Assembly (NCBI GenBank): GCA_002718095.1
Contig: PBDP01000002.1
Span: 123,542-136,084 of the forward strand
DNA: 12,543 nt
Direction of reading: 5' to 3'
Source of the DNA: Chloroflexota bacterium
GTDB taxonomy: Bacteria; Chloroflexota; Dehalococcoidia; Lucifugimonadales; UBA826
Under the pieces are notes generated by a model that was not told the origin of the DNA, ran no database searches, and saw only the letters and a list, made by a program, of their open reading frames with translations. A program made the translations under genes and the position numbers. Shown one piece after another: positions 7,890 to 12,543 of the stretch; position 1 is the stretch's first letter, and each line of letters begins with the position of its first letter.

Positions 7890-7908
7890 GGTATAGACAT
7901 GGTATACC
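7890..7908. repeat. GGTATA inverted/direct repeat over the tRNA promoter -35
   Basis: GGTATA (7890-7895) forms a 6-bp inverted repeat with TATACC (7903-7908). The same hexamer recurs directly at 7901-7906, 11 bp downstream, about one helical turn. The -35 box lies within it. It may be an operator, but the repeats are short. Confidence 0.4.
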
Positions 7909-7922
7909 TACAAAGATATAAT
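7894..7922 (+). promoter_or_regulatory. tRNA-Leu/tRNA-Cys promoter
   Basis: TAGACA (7894-7899, five of six -35 positions) and a perfect TATAAT (7917-7922) are separated by 17 bp, 43 bp ahead of the first tRNA. This is the strongest plus-strand promoter here and suits stable RNA genes. It fires away from the ileS promoter; the two -35 boxes are only 21 bp apart. Confidence 0.65.
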
Positions 7923-7965
7923 TAGCTGCTACTAAAGCAATAATAACAATATTATTTTATTATTA

Positions 7966-8053
7966 GCCGAGGTGGTGGAATTGGTAGACACGCAGCGTTG
8001 AGGGCGCTGTGGCCGTATAGGCTGTAGGAGTTCGAGTCTCCTCCTCGGCACCA
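7966..8053 (+). tRNA. tRNA-Leu (anticodon GAG)
   Basis: Acceptor strands GCCGAGG (7966-7972) and CCTCGGC (8043-8049), discriminator A8050 as expected for leucine, and an encoded CCA (8051-8053). The anticodon stem CAGCG/CGCTG (7993-7997, 8005-8009) encloses TTGAGGG with anticodon GAG at 8000-8002, reading CUC and CUU. The long variable arm and the T arm with TTCGAGT are those of a class II tRNA. Confidence 0.97.
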
Positions 8054-8067
8054 GTAAATAAATATAA

Positions 8068-8144
8068 GGCGACGTAGCCAAGTGGTCTAAGGCGGAAGTT
8101 TGCAAAACTTTTATTCGGCGGTTCGAATCCGCCCGTCGCCTCCA
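8068..8144 (+). tRNA. tRNA-Cys (anticodon GCA)
   Basis: Acceptor strands GGCGACG (8068-8074) and CGTCGCC (8134-8140), discriminator U (8141), a strong cysteine identity element, and encoded CCA (8142-8144). Anticodon stem GAAGT/ACTTT surrounds TTGCAAA with GCA at 8102-8104; the T loop is TTCGAAT. It follows tRNA-Leu by 14 bp and is probably cotranscribed with it. Confidence 0.97.
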
Positions 8145-8276
8145 TTATTTAGTAGTTTAATTTTGTATCTTTTCTTTGAACCAATCTTTTAAACTCTAAT
8201 TACTAAACTATCTACTAATAAACCAATAAATCTTTTGCAACTCAACCTAATGTAATGGACTCTCGTGTAATAAATC

Positions 8277-8771
8277 ATGACTTATATTTCAATTAAATTA
8301 TTTGCAATCATGATCCTAATACTTTCATTATCATTTTCATGTAGCGATTCGGGTGACGATGGGTATAGCAAAGCTCTAGCAATCGCTGCAGTTAACGAAC
8401 AAATAGTAGACGACATAACTATATTTTATGGCCCCTATGCCCCTGATTTCCCATCTCATCCATGTAAATTTTTATCAGCATACATTGTAAACAAAAAAAC
8501 CGTATCTGAATTGTATCCTGAAAACAACGATACCCATTTTACAGTTCAAAAGATTGATTCAAAAAATTGGATTGTTGAACTTATAGATCCAGAAGGTGAA
8601 AAAATCGAATATGGGCCTTATAAATGGAAGGTATCTATGGATTCTAATGTAGCTAAAAAAGCACGCGTGCAGTGGCAGTTATATGTAAAAGATGCTTTAG
8701 TTGAAAATAAAGCTGACACCTTAAAAGAACTTCATGTTGTTCGCCTGAATACTAATAGAGATTATTGTTAA
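8277..8771 (+). CDS. Small predicted lipoprotein of unknown function
   Basis: A 164-residue protein not recognised as any known family. It begins with a lysine and a strong hydrophobic run, then LSFSC with Cys22 as probable lipidation site and an acidic Ser/Asp stretch after it, so it is likely exported and membrane-anchored. The -3 residue is Ser with Leu at -4, so the lipobox is not ideal. The mature part has a beta-like pattern (FTVQKIDSKNWIVELIDPEG). Two further cysteines, C63 and the very last residue C164, could form a disulfide. No clear Shine-Dalgarno or promoter was found. It follows the tRNA pair and ends 8 bp from the convergent TIM-barrel gene. The ORF's integrity and signal peptide make it a credible gene. 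Confidence 0.75.
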   Translation: MTYISIKLFAIMILILSLSFSCSDSGDDGYSKALAIAAVNEQIVDDITIFYGPYAPDFPSHPCKFLSAYIVNKKTVSELYPENNDTHFTVQKIDSKNWIVELIDPEGEKIEYGPYKWKVSMDSNVAKKARVQWQLYVKDALVENKADTLKELHVVRLNTNRDYC

Positions 8772-8779
8772 GGAGTTAA

Positions 8780-9634
8780 TCATAATTTATCAATAAATTC
8801 TAATTCTTGTATCAGTTGATTTTCAGAATAGTAATGCTCTAATAAAATTGTTGCGTCAAGACTTTTAACAGCCTTATGAAAATCAGTAGGTATAGTACCG
8901 GACCCAACTGTTAAATGAGAATCATTTCTACCTCTAATGTCATATAAATAATTATCGCTCCAATGGACATGGTTTATTAAGTCAGGCCTACTTAAAAATT
9001 TCATTATTTCTTTTTTTCTATCTTCTTTTGGAAATCTTTGAGCATACGTACAAATATGACTCGTATCTAAGCATAATTTTACATTTGAGTTATTTATATC
9101 TTCACACATTGAAATCCACTCATCAGGGTAAGTCGCAAATGGTTCACTTTTATCTGACCAGTCAATTTCTAAAGGATCTGTTTCTGGTAGTATCTGATTT
9201 GCACTCCAATAAGAATTCAAATTTTCCATTACAATTTCTATTTCATATTCAGAGGCATGGTCTGCAATATCTCTAACTGCCATAATATGATTTTCATAAT
9301 CACCTATCCTGCCCTGAATCTGAGCCTCAGCAAACCACCTTTTGTAACCAAAATGTAAATTTAACTGAGTTAAATTTGGAAACATCGCACATTTATCTAT
9401 ATAAGTTTTTATTACATCAATACTATATTCCCTAAAATCTCTATCAATAGATGCAACATTTAGTCTTTGTCCATCAATTTCAATTGGAGCATGAGCGCTA
9501 AACAAAACATCTGCATACTCAACATAGTCATCTACGTGGTCCTTCAAAGATGTTTCCGATCTCAAGTTATATTTATTAATCAATTCTAATCCAGCTTTTA
9601 CAGGTATAGCCAAAGGATATATAAGTTCACTCAT
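8780..9634 (-). CDS. Sugar phosphate isomerase/epimerase-like TIM-barrel protein
   Basis: 284 residues of the xylose-isomerase-like / AP endonuclease 2 superfamily. The ORF extends to 9682, but GGGAGG (9642-9647) with 7-nt spacing points to the ATG at 9634. The expected metal-binding ligands recur at strand ends: H48 in SAHAP, H94 in LHFG, E137 in VMENLN, D190 and H193 in CLDTSH, H222 and H224 in NHVHWSDN, and E266 in LLEH. A late HLTVGSGTIP (240-249) is a common feature of these enzymes. Members isomerise or epimerise sugars, inositols or hydroxypyruvate, or act as endonuclease IV; the motifs favour the sugar type. Substrate unknown, and the neighbours do not help: it is a lone gene, convergent with the lipoprotein and divergent from the iron-binding protein. 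Confidence 0.85.
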   Translation of the reverse strand: MSELIYPLAIPVKAGLELINKYNLRSETSLKDHVDDYVEYADVLFSAHAPIEIDGQRLNVASIDRDFREYSIDVIKTYIDKCAMFPNLTQLNLHFGYKRWFAEAQIQGRIGDYENHIMAVRDIADHASEYEIEIVMENLNSYWSANQILPETDPLEIDWSDKSEPFATYPDEWISMCEDINNSNVKLCLDTSHICTYAQRFPKEDRKKEIMKFLSRPDLINHVHWSDNYLYDIRGRNDSHLTVGSGTIPTDFHKAVKSLDATILLEHYYSENQLIQELEFIDKL

Positions 9635-9703
9635 CAATAGACCTCCCAAAGAATAATCAGAACCAAAAAAATAGAAATTCAAATCAGACCAATTAATTAA
9701 AAC

Positions 9704-9733
9704 ATAATACTTAAATTAAATAACTCCTAACAA
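9704..9733 (-). promoter_or_regulatory. Possible promoter of the TIM-barrel gene
   Basis: On the minus strand TTGTTA (9728-9733) and TATTAT (9704-9709) are 18 bp apart, upstream of the 9634 start. The -10 matches five of six positions, the -35 four. Its -35 is separated by only 4 bp from the -35 of the opposing promoter. Confidence 0.4.
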
Positions 9734-9737
9734 AAGG

Positions 9738-9766
9738 TTGACACAGACAAAAAGGAACGGTATCGT
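9738..9766 (+). promoter_or_regulatory. Promoter of the ferric-binding lipoprotein gene
   Basis: Consensus -35 TTGACA (9738-9743), 17-bp spacer, -10 TATCGT (9761-9766, four of six). Transcription would start near 9773, giving a leader of about 80 nt that contains the 9783-9800 palindrome. Confidence 0.65.
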
Positions 9767-9782
9767 TAATACGCATTAATTT

Positions 9783-9800
9783 AGTAAGTATATACTTACT
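9783..9800. promoter_or_regulatory. 18-bp perfect palindrome, candidate operator
   Basis: AGTAAGTATATACTTACT is identical to its reverse complement and sits about 10 bp after the predicted start of transcription of an iron-uptake gene. That is where a repressor such as a DtxR/MntR- or GntR-type protein could block transcription. Two 12-bp near-direct repeats, GGTATCGTTAAT (9759-9770) and GGTAACGTTAAT (9811-9822), flank it. The regulator is unknown. Confidence 0.55.
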
Positions 9801-9851
9801 TAAAGATTAAGGTAACGTTAATTAGTAAACTATAGGAGGACTATATAAACA

Positions 9852-11024
9852 ATGTTTACTGAGCTAAAAAGAATCAAATTTGTACCTTTTGCCATAATGG
9901 CAATTGCCGCAATTTCAATTCTTACTGTAATCTCTTGCTCTTCAGAGACCGAAACGGTAGAAGTGATTAAAGAGGTAGAAGTAGAAAAGGTTGTGGAAGT
10001 ACCTGGCGAAACAGTCACAGAGACTGTAGAAGTTGAAAGGATTGTGGAAGTAGCTGGCGAAACAGTCACAAAGACTGTCGAAGTAGCTGCTGATCCAGGA
10101 AAACTAGTTGTTTATTCTGGTCGTAAGGAAAGCCTCATTGGAAACATAGTTCAACAATTTGAGGACGTAACAGGAATAGATGTTGAAGTTAAATATGGAA
10201 GCACAATGCCAGTAGCATTAATGATCCTTGAAGAAGGTGACAATAGTCCTGCTGACGTTTTCATCGCTCAGGACCCAGGGGGACTAGGGTTCTTATCTGA
10301 TGAAGGCAGACTCTCAGTATTATCTGCTGATATAACTGGTCCTGTGCAAGAATGGGCAAAGCCATCAGATGGAACTTGGGTTGGTTTATCAGGAAGAGCT
10401 CGAGCTTTAGTTCATACAGCTACTTTAAGTGCTGATGAATTACCTACTTCATTGGAAGACCTAACAGATCCAAAATGGAAAGGTAAAGTTGGATGGGCTC
10501 CAAAAAATACTTCATTCCAGACTATGATCACAGGAATGAGAGCTATGTGGGGCGAAGAAAAAACTCGAACTTGGTTAGAAGATATGCTAAAGAATGACCC
10601 AATTGTATATCCTAAAAACACACCTCAAGTTGCTGCTGCTGCTGTAGAAGAAATAAGTATTGGACTAGTTAATCATTACTATCTTCACAGATTCTTGTCT
10701 GCAGAAGGTGACGACTTTAATGCTCGAAACCTATACTTAAGTAATGGTGGACCAGGAAGCTTGGTTATGGTTGCTGGTGCTGGAATAGTAAATACAGCAT
10801 CCAACACTGAAAATGCCGCAAAATTCATTAAATTCATGACTTCTCCTGTTGCACAGCAATATTTCACAGGACAGATATATGAATATCCAGTAGTGGATGG
10901 AGTAAAAGCCTCAAGGCTAATCCCAGCCTTTGCTGATTTGAATATGGCTCCTCTAACTCCAGACCAGTTAAGTGACCTTACTGGTACACAGGCAATATTT
11001 ACAGAATTAGGTATGTTGGAGTAA
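9852..11024 (+). CDS. Ferric iron ABC transporter substrate-binding lipoprotein (FbpA/FutA-like)
   Basis: Extracytoplasmic Fe(III)-binding component of an ABC importer, 390 residues. AGGAGG (9834-9839) precedes the ATG by 12 nt. Residues 1-29 are a lipoprotein signal (ISILTVISC, Cys29 lipidated). Residues 30-80 are a Val/Glu-rich spacer including two 17-residue tandem repeats (46-62 and 63-79) of the type KVVEVPGETVTETVEVE. The binding domain follows: KLVVYSGRKESLIGNIV, GSTMPVALMILEEG, ADVFIAQDPGG, and the paired tyrosines Y276-Y277 in GLVNHYYLHRF that coordinate ferric iron in FbpA-type proteins. No permease or ATPase of its own kind follows directly; the next gene belongs to another transporter class, so partners may lie elsewhere. 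A promoter and palindromic site precede it. Confidence 0.9.
   Translation: MFTELKRIKFVPFAIMAIAAISILTVISCSSETETVEVIKEVEVEKVVEVPGETVTETVEVERIVEVAGETVTKTVEVAADPGKLVVYSGRKESLIGNIVQQFEDVTGIDVEVKYGSTMPVALMILEEGDNSPADVFIAQDPGGLGFLSDEGRLSVLSADITGPVQEWAKPSDGTWVGLSGRARALVHTATLSADELPTSLEDLTDPKWKGKVGWAPKNTSFQTMITGMRAMWGEEKTRTWLEDMLKNDPIVYPKNTPQVAAAAVEEISIGLVNHYYLHRFLSAEGDDFNARNLYLSNGGPGSLVMVAGAGIVNTASNTENAAKFIKFMTSPVAQQYFTGQIYEYPVVDGVKASRLIPAFADLNMAPLTPDQLSDLTGTQAIFTELGMLE
9987..10088 (+). repeat. Two 51-bp tandem repeats encoding the lipoprotein spacer
   Basis: Units 9987-10037 and 10038-10088 encode 17 residues each (…VEVPGETVTETVEVE and …VEVAGETVTKTVEVA). They lie between the lipid anchor and the binding domain and probably act as an extended tether. 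Confidence 0.8.
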
Positions 11025-11043
11025 AAAATTAAATAAGAAATAC

Positions 11044-11189
11044 TTCCGGTGACGAGCATGATGCAATTGTTGTTAATAAACAATATCCTCAAAACGGTAA
11101 CAAAATTCACACGCTCAACTCACAACTCTCACACTCGACACAAAACATATCCGAGAATATATACAACAAATCAAAGCGAGTCACCGGAA
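11044..11189. repeat. Long-range inverted repeat TTCCGGTGAC...GTCACCGGAA
   Basis: TTCCGGTGAC (11044-11053) is the exact reverse complement of GTCACCGGAA (11180-11189), 126 nt apart. With one bulged A the pairing extends by ACT/AGT outside. This could close a structured RNA, or the arms could be protein-binding sites. The enclosed sequence is C/A-rich on the plus strand and looks weakly structured. Confidence 0.55.
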
Positions 11190-11195
11190 AGTTAA
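11058..11195 (+). CDS. Possible 45-residue small protein or leader peptide
   Basis: ATG at 11058 (a second ATG directly follows), TAA at 11193-11195. GGTGA (11048-11052) lies 5 nt upstream and would be hidden when the 11044-11053 arm pairs with 11180-11189. The product starts MMQLLLINNILKT and then becomes rich in Thr, Ser and His. No family is recognised and the coding pattern is weak, so it may be a chance ORF. Confidence 0.25.
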   Translation: MMQLLLINNILKTVTKFTRSTHNSHTRHKTYPRIYTTNQSESPES

Positions 11196-11221
11196 AACTA
11201 GAGTAATCTAGGTGTTCTTTA

Positions 11222-11263
11222 GCCCTGTGCGGGAAACTGCACAGGGCCTTGTTATTTTATTTT
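11222..11263 (+). terminator. Rho-independent terminator after the ferric-binding protein
   Basis: GCCCTGTGC (11222-11230) pairs perfectly with GCACAGGGC (11239-11247) around an 8-nt loop, followed by a T-rich tail CTTGTTATTTTATTTT (11248-11263). It ends transcription about 200 nt beyond the gene's stop and separates the two uptake genes. Confidence 0.88.
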
Positions 11264-11268
11264 ATAAT

Positions 11269-11307
11269 ATATGGTATCGATGCATATTACTTGCACCGAT
11301 ACCATAT
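11269..11307. repeat. 16-bp inverted repeat upstream of the BtuF/FecB-like gene
   Basis: ATATGGTATCGATGCA (11269-11284) and TGCACCGATACCATAT (11292-11307) pair with one A-C mismatch around a 7-nt loop. There is no T-run behind it, so it is more likely an operator or a leader hairpin than a terminator. It ends 55 bp before the next ATG. Confidence 0.65.
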
Positions 11308-11362
11308 CAATCCTAGTATATAAGACAGGGATTTAATCAAAGCTAGTGTAAAGGTGAATTAA

Positions 11363-12424
11363 ATGATTTTTAAAAAACCGTCTAAGTACAATTTAATACC
11401 TGCATTATTAATAATTTCTTTATTCATATTTGCTTGCAGCGACGATGAAGAGCTAATTGTTGAACCAGCTGCTGATGAACCAGCTGTTGATGCAGTCGTA
11501 GAAGTAGTTGAAGAAGTAGTTGCTCCCCAAGTTGAACAAGTTGTTGATCCAATCGCAGAAGTAGTAGAAGAAGTAGTAGAAGAAGTAGTTGCTCCTCAAA
11601 TGATAGAAATAACTGATGCTTTAGGAAAGCCTATGTTTTTTGATACAGTACCTACATCTATAGCGGCAATAAGCCCTAGTGCAACAGAATTATTGTATGC
11701 AGCAGGAGGAAAAGCAATATTACGAGATAGAGCATCGCTATACCCAGAGGAAGTATTGAATCTGCCTGACATAGGTAGCTCATACGAGCCATCTATTGAA
11801 GGTATTTTAGAAGCAAACCCTGACCTTGTAATTATAGAGGCTCTCACTCAAGCGAGATTTATTAACAGTCTAAGTGCAGCAAAGTTAAATGTTATGGCTA
11901 TAAAAGCTGAAAATCTTGATGATATCAAAACAAACATACGTAACATCGGTACTGTGATTGGCACAAGTGACATAGCTGAAAAGAGTATCGCAGATATGGA
12001 AACAAGATTAAACGAGGCAAAAACAAATGACGCTGGTAGTGTCTTATTTTTAATATCTGATAGAGAACAAAACTTATATGCAGCAACATCAAAATCTTAT
12101 ACAGGATTAGTAGGTGAATTAGCAGGATTAACTAATGCAGCTGATGGTTTAGAAGAAAGTGGCCCTTACCCAGGTTTTGCCCTAATGGCAACTGAATCCA
12201 TACTGATAGCAAATCCTGATTTTATTGTAACTATAACTCCTGCTCCTGAACCCGCACCTAGATTATCTCAATCAATAACTAGAATTCCACCATTTGCTGG
12301 GCTGAATGCAATAAGAAATAATGCTATCCTAGAAGGAGATAAAGATATATTTCTACAATCTCCAGGACCTAGAATTGTAGATGCAGTTGAGGCATTGGCA
12401 AATCACATTGCAGGAATTAGATAG
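11363..12424 (+). CDS. BtuF/FecB-type ABC transporter substrate-binding lipoprotein
   Basis: 353 residues; AAGGTG 6 nt upstream supports the ATG. Signal peptide 1-24 with lipobox IFAC (Cys25), then an acidic spacer (26-75) made of Val/Glu/Pro/Ala repeats such as VEVVEEVVAPQ. From about residue 77 the protein is a class III (helical-backbone) binding protein: ITDALGKPMFFDTVPTSIAA, ISPSATELLYAAGG, SLYPEEVLNLPDIGSSYEPS, and IEGILEANPDLVI are the usual N-lobe landmarks of BtuF, HmuT, FhuD and FecB proteins. Ligands in this family are vitamin B12, heme or ferric siderophores. Sequence alone does not decide here, though the SPSATE-LYPEEV pattern is seen in cobalamin- and heme-type proteins. A FecCD-type permease overlaps its end, so it is the first gene of an importer operon. 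Confidence 0.9.
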   Translation: MIFKKPSKYNLIPALLIISLFIFACSDDEELIVEPAADEPAVDAVVEVVEEVVAPQVEQVVDPIAEVVEEVVEEVVAPQMIEITDALGKPMFFDTVPTSIAAISPSATELLYAAGGKAILRDRASLYPEEVLNLPDIGSSYEPSIEGILEANPDLVIIEALTQARFINSLSAAKLNVMAIKAENLDDIKTNIRNIGTVIGTSDIAEKSIADMETRLNEAKTNDAGSVLFLISDREQNLYAATSKSYTGLVGELAGLTNAADGLEESGPYPGFALMATESILIANPDFIVTITPAPEPAPRLSQSITRIPPFAGLNAIRNNAILEGDKDIFLQSPGPRIVDAVEALANHIAGIR

Positions 12425-12543
12425 TTTTAAAAAACAGCACTATTTTAAATTTTTAATACTAGGAATATTCCTGACGAGCACATCGTTGTTCGCAGGAATA
12501 TTCCTAGGCAATCTAGATGCACCACTATCTGAATTATTTAAAG
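12381..12543 (+). CDS. FecCD/BtuC-type ABC transporter permease, 5' end only
   Basis: The reading frame opens after TAG 12378-12380. It has two possible starts, ATG at 12381 (44-bp overlap with the binding-protein gene) and TTG at 12408 (17-bp overlap); neither has a clear Shine-Dalgarno site, so the start is uncertain. The 54 visible codons end with a basic stretch (DSFKKQHYFKF), a hydrophobic helix (LILGIFLTSTSLFAGIFLG) and NLDAPLSELFK. The pattern of first membrane helix followed by G-x-x-x-x-PLSE is typical of FecCD-family permeases. Together with the upstream binding protein it would form a B12, heme or siderophore importer whose ATPase should follow outside the window. A strong hairpin is embedded in the first-helix codons. 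Confidence 0.75.
   Translation, partial: MQLRHWQITLQELDSFKKQHYFKFLILGIFLTSTSLFAGIFLGNLDAPLSELFK
12459..12507. repeat. 21-bp hairpin inside the permease coding sequence
   Basis: CTAGGAATATTCCTG (12459-12473) is the exact reverse complement of 12493-12507. After one bulged A (12474), CGAGCA (12475-12480) pairs with TGTTCG (12487-12492), with one G-U pair, closing a 6-nt loop. Each arm contains the 12-bp palindrome AGGAATATTCCT, so both encode Gly-Ile-Phe-Leu in frame. Confidence 0.85.

Larger units (their letters stand above)
11025..11362. other. 338-bp structured gap between the two binding-protein genes
   Basis: No recognised gene. In order it holds a long-range inverted repeat (11044-11053 with 11180-11189), a 45-codon ORF inside it (11058-11195), a Rho-independent terminator (11222-11263), a strong 16-bp hairpin (11269-11307), a weak promoter candidate (TTGCAC 11291-11296, TAGTAT 11314-11319, 17-bp spacer), and the Shine-Dalgarno AAGGTG (11351-11356) of the next gene. 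Confidence 0.7.

Noticed and set aside
7963-8145. Minus-strand 60-codon ORF across the tRNA pair
   Set aside because: It is the antisense of tRNA-Leu and tRNA-Cys; peptides such as GFEPP and TRTPT are well-known false translations of tRNA genes.
8146-8276. Weak inverted repeats after tRNA-Cys (TAGTAG...CTACTA and TAGTTTA...TAAACTA) as a terminator
   Set aside because: Stems are short, AT-rich and interrupted, with no T-tract behind them.
9635-9682. N-terminal extension of the TIM-barrel ORF
   Set aside because: The ATG at 9634 has an excellent GGGAGG at 7 nt, which lies inside the extension; the extra 16 residues add nothing family-like.
10685-11110. Minus-strand 141-codon ORF under the ferric-binding gene
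   Set aside because: It is antisense to a well-supported gene over most of its length and has no ribosome site or family features.
11025-11362. Cobalamin riboswitch before the BtuF-like gene
   Set aside because: No B12-box-like conserved core was seen and the space after the terminator (about 100 bp) is too short.
11050-12490. Shared TGACGAGCA plus TTGTT at 11050 and 12472 as a dispersed repeat family
   Set aside because: Only a 9-bp exact match with loose similarity after it; easily chance, and the surrounding stems differ.

Overview
The window is low-GC bacterial chromosomal DNA, tightly packed, with strong Shine-Dalgarno sites and -35/-10 promoters. The best guess is a marine, SAR202-like Chloroflexota. 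That rests on the Val/Glu-rich 'VEV..VEKVVEVPGETV' linkers behind the lipoprotein anchors of binding proteins, a T-box-controlled ileS of a divergent type, and the rsmD-coaD-coiled-coil gene order. No phage, transposon, CRISPR or plasmid genes are visible.

Layout. 1-1061 (+): the end of a DUF1445/YcsI-type gene, followed with a 1-nt overlap by a DUF4392 gene. Together these correspond to the two halves of the animal D-glutamate cyclase DGLUCY. 1056-2677 (-): an apparent operon rsmD (16S rRNA methyltransferase), coaD (coenzyme A synthesis), then a coiled-coil protein. 2907-4388 (+): lysS. 4392-7559 (-): a large ileS with atypical HIGH and KMSKS signatures, preceded by a complete T-box leader (isoleucine specifier AUC, antiterminator, terminator) and a promoter. 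Divergent from it, 7894-8144 (+): a promoter and tRNA-Leu(GAG) plus tRNA-Cys(GCA), both with encoded CCA. 8277-8771 (+): a small lipoprotein of unknown function. 8780-9634 (-): a sugar-phosphate isomerase/epimerase-like TIM barrel.

9738-12543 (+) is a nutrient-uptake region. A consensus-like promoter with an 18-bp perfect palindrome precedes a ferric-iron-binding lipoprotein (FbpA type, paired tyrosines). A 338-bp gap follows, holding a long-range inverted repeat around a 45-codon ORF, a Rho-independent terminator and a strong 16-bp hairpin. Then come a BtuF/FecB-type binding lipoprotein and, running off the end, the start of a FecCD-type permease. Two different metal or metal-chelate importers thus lie side by side.

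The housekeeping half is ordinary apart from the IleRS/T-box. The less explained signals are the palindromes of the uptake region: the operator-like site at 9783-9800, the structured gap at 11025-11362, and a 21-bp hairpin inside the first membrane helix of the permease gene at 12459-12507. I did not find a convincing new multi-gene system here.
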